A stretch of 64,000 nucleotides of DNA from Silurus meridionalis (taxonomy: Eukaryota > Chordata > Actinopteri > Siluriformes > Siluridae), in the NCBI RefSeq assembly GCF_014805685.1, contig NC_060892.1, positions 14,700,990 through 14,764,989 on the forward strand. Direction: 5' to 3'. The notes below the pieces were generated by a model, which had not been told where the DNA came from, searched no databases, and saw only the letters and a program-made list of their open reading frames with translations. Both the position numbers and the translations under genes were made by a program. This document shows, piece after piece, positions 48,034 through 60,312 of the stretch (positions within the stretch are counted from its first letter, which is position 1; each line of letters starts with the position of its first letter).

Positions 48034-49914
48034 TATACAAATTATATATTAAATTGTTACTGGTGTCAGAAGATCAATTAATTTCTATTGTGTTCAAACT
48101 CTTCCGTTATATTGTATTTGATGTTTTAGAATACTATATAAATGTGGAATACTTTCAGTACAAACCATACAACATACATTCAATCATCATTCTAAATGAA
48201 TGTGATGCCCTATAAATTACGGTACCCATAGAAACATCCAGTTACAGTTCTATACAGGGTGCTTTAACAGCTCTGAAAACATTTTCTACTCACCTTACTG
48301 AGCTAAATGAATGATTTAACTCATTTTTTAACTTATATGGTGAAAATAGTGATTTTGATCAATGGGCTGAAGAACAATTTAAATTTTAAACCAAAAAAAA
48401 AAATTTAAATGAAAAAATAATGAAAAGAATGGCCTTTTGATTCAGGTGGGATAAAGGGAGACAGATGAAGCTAAGAATTTACACTAACAGCTTCATTATT
48501 AGAAAAAGTGGATATAATCGTATGCCAATACTTTATCTCTGTGCATGATTTATACCCAGAGGAATTCAAGAACAGACAACACATAAAATAATTCACGACA
48601 ATTAAATGTAACGTTCATCCAATCAGTCTGTGACAAAAGTGACAAATGTAACATGCCAATGATGGCAAATGACCATGGTATAAGCAGGATAATCCAGTTA
48701 GGTGTGTGTTACACCATTTTAATGCACTTTAATATTTCATGTAAACTTTAATGGGGGGTTTTTCTGAGGTCCTGCACCTTTGTGTGTATAAATTAAAATG
48801 TGACATAAACCTAGCTAAGGATTATACCTTACTTATACATTTGGAGTTATATCAAGAATTGGAATCACTGCATTGTCTAGTAGGTAATTAGTTTTTATTA
48901 CTTGCTGGGTAATAACCCAATATTTATTATTTGTCAGTAGTACTTATTTAACAGTATTGCAAAGTCATATCCATAAATGTAGTCACACATAAATGAAGAG
49001 ATTTTTTAATCGTGCCAGATAGGGAAAGAGAACAAAATTCATGAGAAGCCATGTGTAAAATTGCTTGCTTTCTGGTATCAAAACGGAAGAATACATTTTA
49101 TGCTTACTAAACATGATAACTCCATCTTTCAGCAAATGTGGGTGTTTGGTTTAGTTTCCAGACCTGCATCATCAGAAATGGTATATGCCACTGGCTCAGC
49201 AAACAGCCAGGCTGATTTTTGTACAGCCCTCGAGCCAGATGCAGGCTCACTGTTTTCCATTTTCCATTGCCATTTGCAGCCACAGTAAACCAGCCTGGAC
49301 GCCTCATTTAAACCCACACGTCTGTGCTGCCCTGATCTCAAATAGTCTGGAGGGTATGAGGGACACCTGAGGGTAGAATTAAATGCTGGATCCTGCTGAA
49401 GATGCTTGTCTGGGTCTATAAAGAGCATGAGACATCCATCAAGTCTGACTGTTTTGATCTATCGAATAGGTGACACACTGTTTGTCTAAATGTCACCTTT
49501 TCTTTTATTTGCATGCTTGTAATGGGAGCCGTGTCAATATCAAGCTACCTCTAAGTTTGAGTTGAGCCAGTGCCAGACAACTGATTTGCCTTATGCTGAA
49601 TGCACAATGTATTATTTTATCCCTGATTTCCCTCCGACAGATTTCATCCAGCTGTATCCTGCCCAATCTTGCTGTAAGAGACCAAAAAATCTGACATTGT
49701 AAAATACATTTTTGTATGCAAGTTGAGATTGGTGCAAAATGCGACACTCACCATCTGATTTACTGCCATTGTAGCAATGGTTTATATACAAATCGCAACG
49801 TGTGAGCAGTGCTAAAATCCATCAATATGCGGACAATATATTATATGGATGATGGCAAACTCAGCACAGCTACAACTCTCTTTTCTTTCTCATGTTGCTA
49901 AACTAACATGCTCA
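48021..49914. other. unannotated upstream sequence
   Basis: No gene is recognised. About 49180-49400 is higher in GC and complexity and is a candidate for a conserved non-coding element; coding potential there is not convincing on either strand. Confidence 0.3.
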
Positions 49915-50210
49915 TGTCGATTTCTTCTTTAGAACATGAGGAGGATTGGTTTATTTTTGTCTATGCAGGCCACTCAGATGCTTGTTCAATCTCTTATAAT
50001 CTCATGACTGGACAACTGGAACTCACCTGGTAGGTTGGCTTCTAAAAGTCATTTGATCCCGAATGCAGATGCATGACTTGTTTTCAACCTTCCTAGGTTT
50101 TCCCACACCACACCTCTGGTACATTCCCTCCACCATGTTCCTGTAGCTGTCAGCATCAGATTTAAAACATTAATTATTGCCTACAAAGCCAAAAACAGGC
50201 CAGCACAGTG
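49915..50210 (+). mobile_element. LINE RT C-terminal relic (third subfamily)
   Basis: Plus-strand pieces read MRRIGLFLSMQATQMLVQSL, ISRLDNWNS, LVFNLPRFSHTTPLVHSLHH and VPVAVSIRFKTLIIAYKAKN. This is the standard thumb and C-terminal block of a common fish LINE (ISRLDYCN / LVFNLP / LHWLPV / RIRFKTL). Several frameshifts and stops are present. Confidence 0.75.
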
Positions 50211-50458
50211 TAGTCAGTGTAGCAGACTGTTGGCATTAACTACAGTCCAAATCCATCCTCAAAGCTCCTGTTCTTTCTCCGTAATTTCATGGAACCCCAG
50301 GGCCTTAATGGGGAACCATCCCCAGCTGCACAGAGTGCCCTCTAATCGAAGAAAACACCATCCAGAGGCAGGCCAGGACGAAGTAGGAAGCGCTGAGGAG
50401 GTAAGAATGGGGGACAGTGGTCACTAGAACCTCAGGAGCATGTTTAACTTGACAGAGA
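50211..50458. other. unannotated upstream sequence
   Basis: A moderately GC-rich stretch, possibly the worn end of the LINE relic before it. Confidence 0.3.
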
Positions 50459-50467
50459 GAAAGAGAG

Positions 50468-50518
<51 letters not shown>
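50459..50518. repeat. (GA)n microsatellite
   Basis: About 29 GA units with one cga interruption at the start. Confidence 0.95.
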
Positions 50519-50522
<4 letters not shown>

Positions 50523-50799
50523 GGGTGACAGGAAGAGAAGGATATGGATTATTATGTTTCCTTACTGTTGTATGAAAGTTAAGGACACTGTGTAGTTGGG
50601 GACTCCGGCAAGACTAGCTATGGCAGCAAAACTAAAAGGGAGAACCTGAAGGTATCACTAACATGAAGGATCTCTGGGATAAGAGACAACCTGCCACACC
50701 ACCGTCAACAAACCTGAGTGAACGTGTGAGTGTAAGGGGACGACAGCATACATATATAACAGTTCACTGAACACTCTTTATCCATGATCCCTCCAGATC

Positions 50800-52729
50800 T
50801 GCTCCTTTACCTAAGAAAATCTACTTATAAAAGACTTGACTAAATAAATGTGTTTTCAGTCTCGACTTGAACACTGAAACTGTGTCTGAGTCCCGAACAC
50901 TGATTGGAAGGCTGTTCCATAACTGTGGGGCTTTATAAGGGAAAGATCTGCCCCCTGCTCTAGTCTTCATTATCTGAGATACCAACAAATAGCCTGCACC
51001 TTTTGATCCAAGTAGGCCTGTGGGATCATAATGGTACAGAGGTTCACTCAGATACTGTGGCACAAAACCATTAAGTGCTTTATACATTAGTAGTAGTATT
51101 TTATAATCAATGAGAGATTTAATTGGGAGCCAGTGTAGACTTATTAAAACAGGGGTGATGTGGTCATACTTTCTAGATCTTGTAAGGACTCTTGCTGCCG
51201 CATTCTGAACTAAATATAGCTAATTTATGCACTTATTCGAACACCCAGACTGTAAAGCATTACAGTGGTCTAATCTAGATGTAACAAAAGCATGAACTAG
51301 TTTTTCTGCATCCTGTAACGACAACATATTTCTAATTTTAGCAATATTTCTAAGGTAAAAGAAGACAATCCTTGTAATATTGTTCATGTGAGCCTCAAAT
51401 GAAAGACTAGAGTCAATAATCACACCAAGGACTTTGACTGCTGTACACACAGACAGAAACATTCAGAGATGCTTCGTAATCAGAAAGTTTACTTTTAGCT
51501 GCATGTGGTCCTAGTACCTAAGTACTTCCGCCTTAAAAGTTATCAAGCATCCACTGTCTAATGTCCTTTACACACTCCTCATCATTTTAAGCTGATCTCT
51601 CTCATCTGGCTTTGATGAAATATACAGCTGTGTATCCTCAGCATAGCAATGGAAGTGAATACCTTGTTTATGTATAATTTGGGCAGCATATATAAAGAGA
51701 AAAGCAGTGGGCCTAAGACAGATCCTTGCAGAACACTAAACTTTACCTCAGAGAGTGTGGAGAACTCACCATTTACATCCACAAACATAGCGATCAGTCA
51801 AATAAGACTGTTTCATTTATTCCAACAACGTTCTCTAGTCTAGCAAAACAAGGTCGAGCAAAACAAGTAAAGAGACAAAACCCTAATCAGAGGCCAATGA
51901 CAGGTTATTTACCACCTTAACTAGCGCTGTCTCCATGCTATGATGAGGCCTAAATCCTGACTGATACATTTCAAAGATGTTATTCATAAGTGTGAACATA
52001 AATGCTGTGCTACAACTTTTTCTAAAATCTTGGAGATAAAGGGGAGATTTGATATTGGCGTAAAGTTGGACAGCTGACAAGGGTCAAGATCAGGTTTCTT
52101 ATTTAGGGGGTTGATAACTGCCAGTTTAAAAGATTTAGGTACATAACCACATTTTAAAACAGGTTCGATTACCTCTGGAATTATCTGTTTAAAGAAACTT
52201 GTAGGCAAGGGATTGAGAATGCAGGTTGATGGTTTTGATGAGGAAATAAATGAAATTAAGTCATTCTCTTGAATAGGGGTAAAACTTTGCAAGTGATTGT
52301 TATAATTTCACTGCTGTCCACAGGGTTATTTATAAAATATTTTGGATTTATATTAATCGTCTGGATTTTTTTGCCTGATGTTTTCAACTTTATTATTAAA
52401 AAGTGCATGAAATCATTACTACCTATTAATGGTGTGCATGTTAGTGCAGTGCTTTTATTACCTGTTAATTTTGCTACAGTGCTAAATAAAAATCTAGAAT
52501 TGTGCTTGTTATTTTCTATGAGGGTGGAGAAATATGCTGATCTAGCAGCACTAAGAGATTTTCTATAACTCCTTCCATTCTATTTGGAATGCTGATAATT
52601 TGGTTTGACGCTATTTATGTTCTAATTTCCGAGTGGTCTGTTTTAAGGTGTGCGTATGATCATTATACCACTGTGCTCATTTTTTCTTCCTGATCATTTT
52701 GGTTTTAAGGGGAGCTACATCATCTACAG
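50800..52729 (-). mobile_element. LINE (L2-like), most of the RT, many frameshifts
   Basis: Minus-strand fragments in 5' to 3' order: the pre-RT linker (about 52700-52400), SKPSTCILNPLPTSFFKQ, then [20 protein letters not shown] and [20 protein letters not shown] (RT motifs 1-2a), a VLQGSVLGPLLFSLYMLP block (motif B region), VKVLGVIIDSSLSFEAHMNN, LVHAFVTSRLDHCNAL, and finally PQLWNSLPISVRDSDTVSVF with KSRLKTHLFS. The FADD-type catalytic motif is decayed near 51630. Length is about 1.9 kb, so endonuclease is missing or lies beyond the hAT insertion at 52730. No intact frame exceeds about 100 residues. Confidence 0.85.
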
Positions 52730-52898
52730 CAGGGGTCACCAACCTTTTTGAAACTTAGAGCTACTTCTTGGGTACCGAATAATGTGAAGGGCTACCAGTT
52801 TGATACACAAAACAAATTTGCTCAATTTACCTTTAATTATGTTATTATTTATGCAGGTGTGTTATTATTAAGGCAAGAGTTAATGCAAATGTGATTTT

Positions 52899-53361
52899 TG
52901 TCAGGGAACCATCAGCCATGCATCCCTCCAAGGCTCTAACTCTCAATCAGCCTCTCCCTGCTCTAATCACCTACACCTGTTTCCATTACCTTTCCCATTT
53001 ATAAGGTCCCGATTCCGCCTCACTCACGGTCGGATCTACTTGTTGCCGTGAGAGATCTACAGGACTTCCTACTACTAGTATTCCCTGTACTTTCATGCTC
53101 CTGGCTCCGATTTGGAGGAAGCGCTCAAGATAGGTTTGCCTTTAACAGTTCACATTGGCATTCATCCCTGGACTACCCGCATTACGGATTCTACTCGCAT
53201 TACGGATTCTACTCGCATTACGGATTCTACCCGCATTACGGTTTATACCCGCTCTCCGGTTCGTACTTCTCCTCAAGCCTCTACCTTGTATATGTTTAGA
53301 CTAAATAAAGACAAGGTGTTTAACGATACTCCGGTTTCCGACTCTTGGTCTATCTGTGACA
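52899..53361 (+). mobile_element. solo LTR nested in the hAT element
   Basis: The segment begins tgtcagggaacc and ends ctgtgaca, the TG...CA form of an LTR. It is flanked by gattt (52893-52897 plus one extra T) and gattt (53362-53366), a 5-bp target duplication. It carries a TATA-like catttataagg at about 52999, a polyadenylation-like aataaag at about 53303 and an 18-bp minisatellite. No internal retrotransposon sequence remains, so it arose by LTR-LTR recombination. Gypsy-like origin is a guess. Confidence 0.75.
53173..53262. repeat. 18-bp minisatellite inside the solo LTR
   Basis: Five units of ctactcgcattacggatt type: the first four differ by 1-3 bases and the fifth is more diverged (atacccgctctccggttc). 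Confidence 0.9.
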
Positions 53362-53579
53362 GATTTAAAAAAGCATACAAAAAAAAAAGAATAGCAACAA
53401 TAAAAATTTGATTCAGCTCACTGGTTTTAGAAAAGTTGGTGACCCCTGATCTAGAGTGTAACGGAACGTTGATTCTATGCATTAAGTGGACCAGTGGAGT
53501 TCTGAAGGGTCAGACAGAGATCTATTTAGTATCAACAGTTCCAATGAGTGTCTGACTGGTCCCACCATCTCTCCATGTA

Positions 53580-53925
53580 CAAAAAAAAACATGATTCCAG
53601 CCTTTTCTCTCTTCTGGCACTGAGGTGGTAAAAACAAACTTCTAGTTTATGTCCAAACAGCTTAGTCTCTAGCAGTTTTCAAACTATGTCTAAGACCTAC
53701 CACTTCCAGAAGTTCCTTAATTCAGCATTTCTTGGGTTAAAAAAATGAATAACCTTGAGGTCTAACTATTTTCTTTCCCAGTATCGCTTTAAACTGATGC
53801 TTAGTCTGTGCCCTAATGAACCAGTATTAGAATGTATTTATTGATGGAGACTTCAAAGCACTTTGTAAGTCACTCTGGATAAGGGCATCTACCAAATGCC
53901 ATAAAATGTAAATGTAATAATTTTA
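53580..53925 (+). mobile_element. LINE 3' end with (AAATGT) tail
   Basis: A common fish repeat end: agccttttctctcttctggc, cactgaggtggtaaa, a decayed AVFKRRLKTYLF-like block at about 53660-53720, the phrase ccctaatgaaccagtattag, gtaagtcactctggataagg and gcatctaccaaatgcc followed by ataaaatgtaaatgtaa. The final motif also occurs at 29595-29643. It is not coding. Confidence 0.65.
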
Positions 53926-55381
53926 GCCACAAATACAATAGTAGCAATGATGAAACAAAAAGCACTCTATTTAACAGACTTTGAAGAATGCTTGCATTTT
54001 TGCAAACCCTAAATACCCCCACATCACCATATATGTCATTGTTTGATATATAGTTGTTAAGAAGAAGGATTATAAAATCGAACACTACATGATCTTTAGG
54101 TGATGAACAGTCTGTACTGTAAATATTTGTATACATATTTCAGTGTTTTTTTGGTAGGAAAAATAAATGCATACCTTTTTTAATTGACACAAATCAAATT
54201 TTTCATGTCAAATGTCAAAGTAAAAAAAAAAACAGATGAAGTGATAAAGTTATGTTTGAGCAGTACAATGATTCTAAGAGTTTCGCTGTGTCTACTTGGA
54301 TTTCCTCAGTGTTTACTTCTGAATAGAAGAACAGGTCAAATTTTCCTGTATTTAGATTCTTAATGAAATATTTAGAGCTGCAATATCCATGGACAATTTT
54401 GTATATTATGAGGCTTCATGCATGTCAGAGGTAATCAACCCTATAATATGTACTTACACATATTAGTTTTGACAGCTTCCCAGTTAGCTAAGTCATACAC
54501 AAATGTCTCATTTGCTTCCATTTTATAAAGAAATATTCAAAAGTGCACCATCTCTTCTGCTATAATTTGGGCCTTTTAGAGCTGAAATTGGGGTCAGGCG
54601 GATACAGCGAGTGTCATTCCATGGTTATTGGCTGTTTCTGTTTCTTGATGGCTGCTGAAGCCTCTGTGCTGTACAAAGCCGACCATCAGGAGAGGATTTA
54701 AACGAGCAGTGACACCGTGGCAATGAAATTTTGCATAAGTAAATTGTTCATTTAAATGAAAACAGAAATCCGAAAAAAGTCAGCACACAACTGTGCTCTC
54801 TGCGGTTTGAAGAAATATAATAAATTAATAAAAACGAAAAGGTGAGAAGCATATTTCTGAACCCATGCTGAGAGGACACACTGAATCACAAATAGTGGTA
54901 AAAGAGGGAGAAAAAGAAAATAAGAGCAGATCTGGTGATTTACTTGCTGATTATTCCTGTTCCGCAATGCCCTGTAGGAAACAGTCGTTAAATTGCCCAC
55001 ATAAAATAGGCTGAGGTAGAAGGTTGCCATATACATAATATTGCATAGCAGCATGCATGCACACACACTCACACACAAACACAATTACACCCTTATACAC
55101 ACCTAGAGGAATATGTGCACACAAATTAATAATAAAAACCCTCCTTATTTGTTTTTAAATGCATAACAGATACACAAGATTGATCTACTACATGGTCTCA
55201 TGCTTGTTCATGCAAACTAATAAAATAAATGGCAAAAAATAAGATTCTTAAAGAAGGAATAGGGTCAAAGATTGCTTTTTACTTTTGTTTGATTTTTCTT
55301 TTATTTACAAGATCAGGTTGAAAAAAAGAAAATTAATTCTCAAGGTCAAAAAACAGATAAATTCAGGGAAAAAAACAGCCA

Positions 55382-55384
<3 letters not shown>
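53926..55384. other. unannotated, with a candidate conserved block
   Basis: No exon is recognised. About 54555-54740 is complex and lacks simple repeats, with an octamer-like ttttgcataagtaaat, and looks like a possible conserved non-coding element. This is untested. Confidence 0.25.

Positions 55385-55433
<49 letters not shown>
55385..55433. repeat. (GT)n microsatellite
   Basis: About 24 GT units. Confidence 0.97.
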
Positions 55434-55438
<5 letters not shown>

Positions 55439-57021
55439 AGAGATAAACAAATTAAGCATTTTTGAGATTAGAAAAACATATTGAAATGTGACACAATATA
55501 AAATAAGATTTATTAAAAAAATGTTTCTGGTTTCTTTAGGTTATGCTCCATTTAAGCAATGCACCAAAGCATTTAATTAGCCTAATTATTCACGCCATCA
55601 CTTTATACAATTGTATTCAGAACACCAAGCAAAAAAGGCATTTTTGGAAAGCTGCATCGTATGCGCATGAAAAAATAATTCAATTTTTTTTTTCTTTTCT
55701 TCTCTCTTTTTTGAGTGCCAAGCGATGTTCCAAGATTCTTTTCCAAATGTTTAGCCTTATCTCCATTCTAAACAGGCAAAACGATAAAGAATTCAATTAC
55801 AATGCAGTGCATAAATGTTCCTTAACTCAAATGCTGCACATGCTGATGGTCTGTTTAATGCAGCAAGAAATACATGGACCAAACAATCTGTTGTGCAAAA
55901 TGATTAGGGAAATGAATAGGATTTTTCACATGTCCTGTCACCTGTCCAAAGGCAAAAATAAATCAATTTGAATTATCTGTTCTGAAAAAAATAAACAATG
56001 ATTTGAGTAATGATTTACTCTGCTAAACAAGCAAAAGATTCCTTACTGAAGTTGAAGACTTCTCAACCACATCAAGTTGCCAACAATTACATTTTATCAA
56101 AGAAAACTTTCATTTTTAATTTCTTTGTAGATAATCTTGGGTACGAAAGATTTTAGTCCCTTTTTACCAAAGAACCAGAATCTCCTGAATCCTGTAACAA
56201 ACCTACTGACTCTTAAGAAGTGGTAGTTCATTGGTTAAAGGACTTCAAATCCCTTTTTTCATCCATGGTTGTTGTTGACTGTCATTCTGTTATTGGTTAT
56301 GTTTTTTCTTCATTTAGTGATGGTTAGTTTCTTTGTCTTCGTGGTTGAGTGTAAGCACTATAAATAAAACATTTCTACACTTGCATTTACCTCCATTACT
56401 TGACACATAAATGCTGAATAAATGCTGCTGAAAATAATCAACACATTCTGATAAATTTCATATTTATATGCCTGAGATTATGCAGCAAATATTGGTATAA
56501 ATATTTAATATACAAAGAATCTGCAGAATCTGTAGAAATTGAGCTGGTCTTCTGTTGCATCTATAGAACAGCCACAAAGACTCATACCAAACTAAATTCT
56601 AACTCGTTCCATTTTCTTGCCCCAGGACTTTGACTAGACAACTGAAGTGCTGACACCTTTATTTTCCAATGGTCAGATGAAAAACAAAAAATATATCCAG
56701 ACACCACTGAGCATTTCCAATGCAAAGAAGCAGTCGCAACCGCACTCATGTGGACAAACGGAGTATTATTGTCCTCAAGGCACACATAGTGAAGCAGTTT
56801 GATTAGATTGACTTGCTAACACAGCAATGTTCCATTTCTTATGTGTGCAAATAGAGCGTAATGCTGGCTGTTTGGTGTGCATGGAGCCAAAGTATTTGTT
56901 GAAACCACAATCACATCGAATTAGCAGCTAATAGAATCCGTGAATGGAGATTTAAGGAGAAGAAAATGTTGAAGAATCACTTACATTTCCACAGCCATCA
57001 GAGTGCTTTTTAAAGACCTTT
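55434..57021. other. unannotated upstream sequence
   Basis: A frame of 142 residues at 55543-55971 has no recognisable domain and a composition like random AT-rich DNA. I do not call it a gene. Confidence 0.4.
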
Positions 57022-57163
57022 AGGTCCAGAAACACACAAGGAAAGTGAAAATCAGTGATTGAATCAAATAAATGTATTTATCAGCAAGAAATGTACATGT
57101 ATAAAATATTTTACATACAGTATATGGATGACAAATTAGTTGTGTTAGTGTAGGCCACTACAA
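57022..57163. repeat. left copy of a long direct repeat flanking the RTE insertion
   Basis: This 142-bp sequence runs from aggtccagaaacacacaagg to gtgtaggccactacaa. It recurs at 57731-57879 with three base changes and a 7-bp insertion (acagtat). The RTE fragment lies exactly between the two copies, so the pair behaves like an unusually long target-site duplication. Confidence 0.93.
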
Positions 57164-57730
57164 AGTAATGGAGAGTGTGTTAGAGAAGTAAAGAAAAGAG
57201 TGCAGGCAGGGTGGAGTGGGTGGAGAAGAGTGACAGGAGTGATTTGTGATAGTAGGGTATCTGCAAGAGTGAAAGGGAAAGTTTATAGGACTGTGGTGAG
57301 ACCTGCGATGATGTATGGTTTAGAGACAGTGGCATTGAGTAAAATACAGGAGGTGGAGCTGGAGGTAGCAGAGCTGAAGATGTCAAGGTTTTCGTTGGGA
57401 GTGACGAGGATGGACAAGATTAGAAATGATTTTATTAGAGGGACAGCGCATGTAGGATTTTTTGGTAACAAGGTGAGGGAGGTGAGATTGAGATGGTTTG
57501 GACATGTGCAAAGGAGGAACATGAATTATATTGGTAGAAGAATGCTGAGGATGGAGCCACCAGGTAGGAGGAAAAGAGGAAGGCCAAGGAGGAGGTTCAT
57601 GGATGTGGTTAAGGGAAGACATGCAGGTAGTTGGTGTGAAAGAGGCAGATGTAGAGGACAGGGTGGTATGGAGACGAATGATCCGCTGTGGCGACCCCTA
57701 ATGGGAGCAGCCGAAAGAAGAAGAAGAAGA
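57164..57730 (+). mobile_element. RTE-type LINE 3' fragment, copy 2
   Basis: Plus-strand 5'-truncated element. The frame at 57200-57757 gives VKGKVYRTVVRPAMMYGLET, then LKMSRFSLGVTRMDKIRNDF, VREVRLRWFGHVQRRNMNYI, GRRMLRMEPPGRRKRGRPRR and RFMDVVKG, the typical C-terminal domain of RTE-style LINEs. No RT palm motif is present. It ends cgctgtggcgacccctaatg, then ggagcagccgaaag and (aag)n. Long direct repeats flank it. Confidence 0.88.
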
Positions 57731-57879
57731 AGGTCCAGAAACACACAAGGAAAGTGAAAATCAGTGAGTGAATCAATTAAATGTATTCATCAGCAAGAAA
57801 TGTACATGTATAAAATATTTTACATACAGTATACAGTATATGGATGACAAATTAGTTGTGTTAGTGTAGGCCACTACAA
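57731..57879. repeat. right copy of the long direct repeat flanking the RTE insertion
   Basis: The 149-bp partner of 57022-57163. The low divergence (about three substitutions) dates the insertion as fairly recent compared with most relics here. Confidence 0.93.
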
Positions 57880-60312
57880 TTATTAGAACAGCTTCAGTAC
57901 ATCTTGACATATGTTCTTCAAGTTTCTTAAAGTAAACAAGATGTCATGAATAATTGCATTAACTTGCATATAGAAAGAAACATCAGTTTGTCATACAACT
58001 CAACTCCAGCAGGCAATTAACATAAATAAATAATTTGAACGTAAACTTCATTCTGCAAATGTGTAAAGTAGAAATGTAATACTTTTATTTATGCTGCAAG
58101 ACTGTGCACATTAATTCAAGTGTAACATGGTGGGGAGTGGTTTTCTGCACAAGGGCCCAGAATTTCTAATCCATCCCTAAGTTGAGATGAATTATTCAGA
58201 TTTTATTGGTGATCTGGTGAACTGATTAAATATAGCTGGAATTCCCATGAATATCTTGGGAATAGCATACCATTTTTCTAAACAGTGCTCTTACGGGGTT
58301 TTGATGATAGTAGTTAATATCAAAGTTTACCTCATCCCTACAGTGCTCCCATTTGGCTTCTGGAGTATATAGATAACATGCCTGCTCATGCTTTTTATTC
58401 TCAGCAGTTCATTCAGTGAACCATTATGAGTTGTAGATAGGGATGGATTCACCCTAAAAGAGTTCACATGAAAAGGGCAAATATGTGCTAAACATGATTT
58501 AATTCAACAGGATTTAAATGTAATGAAGATTAAGTCCCTTGGCATTTTAGGTAGCTGCATTGATAGGTATGTGTTTAATTTTCTGTAGCCCTCCAACCCT
58601 ATTGAGAAACATTGAATCCTGCTGTTGCACGTTATATAATAGCTTTCAGGCTCTGATCACGGCCCATCTATTTAGCTAAATGGAACTCGTGTTATGTGGG
58701 CTGGTGAACTGTCACTGTTTTCCCTGAGAGCTGAAGCTTGGCCAATTGCATTAGTCTAACTTACTGACAGTCTGTCAGCAGAGTAATTTGTAAAGGGCCA
58801 CGCTTCCACTCTAAGGATTGTAAAATAATCATAAAAAAAGCAAGGTGAAGTTATAAATGACAACCAGACATCGCCTGTTCACCCTTCCGTTATAATTGGG
58901 GCAACAATTCTTGTCCTAATAATTAATACAAAGCCTTTTATTTTAAGATATTTAATTGCAGTGAAGTGACATTTCACCTTATACATGTTCATTTATTTTT
59001 TGTAAATTAATCACATCTAGATAAAGACAATAACTAACTTTCTTTCGGCTTCTCCCGTGAACACTATTAAAGATGTTTTACGGTTAAAAAAAGGGCTTCT
59101 GTTCAAACAGATCTTTAGCAGTGTGCATGAGTTAAGAATTTGCTGAAGAGATGTAAATGAATTATTATTCTGGTTTGCATAGATAGAATAAAGTCCTTAA
59201 TTCTTTTGGGAAATACAATGATTTGACCATTCCTCTCGAAAAAGTAATGGTTATTATATTTACTCCCTCAACAATTAATTGGAAATCAGCCCAATTTTTT
59301 TAGGAGAGTATTAGATAAACTAAAGCCCTATTTGAACAGCATACATTTACACAATGACCTGGAGTACTTCCATTAATTGAAGGTGCTCTTCTCTGATCTG
59401 CCATGCGAGTTTTTTGAAGAGACAAAATTACAGACCAAATGATTCCACAATTATGATTTTGTCTGAAAAAACATGCTAATGGTTTTGCAAGCACATACAT
59501 TGAAAAAATATTTCATTTTTCCTCTTATGTAGTTGCTTAGCTTGTTTTCATATACAAGGTGAACCACAAAGATGAATGCTTTGGCGAAGTAGCATGCAGA
59601 GGAATAAGATATGATCCAGAGAGATGAGGTATGATGCATTTATAAATGTAAAATGTTTGACTGAGTTACCTGCAAGCATTACTGTCAGAAAATCCATAGC
59701 AATGGATCAATATACAAAGGCACCCAAGAAAAATCTATTATCTATTACAAGCAAAGTCCAAAACCAGGAGTTACAACAACAAAAGAAAACCTGGATAAAC
59801 CAACAAAAAAATAAAACTATTATAAACACATTCCAGGTGTACACATTTGCAAAGCAAACCAATAACAGACCAGAGGGTACATCAGACAAATTTTACTCAA
59901 AGAGAGTATGTCAAACATTATCATATGGCCAGGTTATTACACAAATCATGCTGGCAAAAACTTACAACTACCTCTGGATGTAAGCAAAAAATAAATTGCA
60001 TGAAAATTAATTCCATTTAAATGGAGGTTATGATAATTTCAAAAAACATTATTTTCCATTTAAACAAAAAAAATCATTAAATATAAGATTTTGTCATCAT
60101 AAACTTTTGCCATTGTAAAAAAAAAAATTCTCCCAAAAACATGATGGCGAGCAGTTCTCTGTTTCCAGCATGAGAGGAACCCCTAAATAAATGAAATGAG
60201 GATGAGGATAAACACCTGCAAAAAACCTCCTTTCTCAGGGGGCCATCTGGAGACTGCCTTTAGAAACAATAAACAAAGGAGAAGACCCCTGTGACATGGA
60301 ACTCACACTGGC
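57880..60312. other. unannotated upstream sequence
   Basis: No exon is recognised in about 2.4 kb. A 23-bp orphan piece of the SINE/RTE tail (tttctttcggcttctcccgt and neighbours) stands at 59036-59058. About 58560-58800 is complex and could be conserved. Confidence 0.35.

Larger units (their letters stand above)
52730..53448. mobile_element. hAT-type element carrying a solo LTR
   Basis: Perfect 14-bp inverted termini caggggtcaccaac and gttggtgacccctg are bracketed by atctacag (52722-52729) and atctagag (53449-53456), an 8-bp duplication with one mismatch. Interior words such as gagctacttcttgggtaccg and gggctaccagtttgatacac are typical of a widespread vertebrate hAT MITE. Without the LTR at 52899-53361 it would be about 256 bp. 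It is inserted in the LINE at 50800-52729. Confidence 0.9.

Noticed and set aside
55543..55971. A 142-residue protein
   Set aside because: The composition is that of AT-rich random DNA and no motif is seen.
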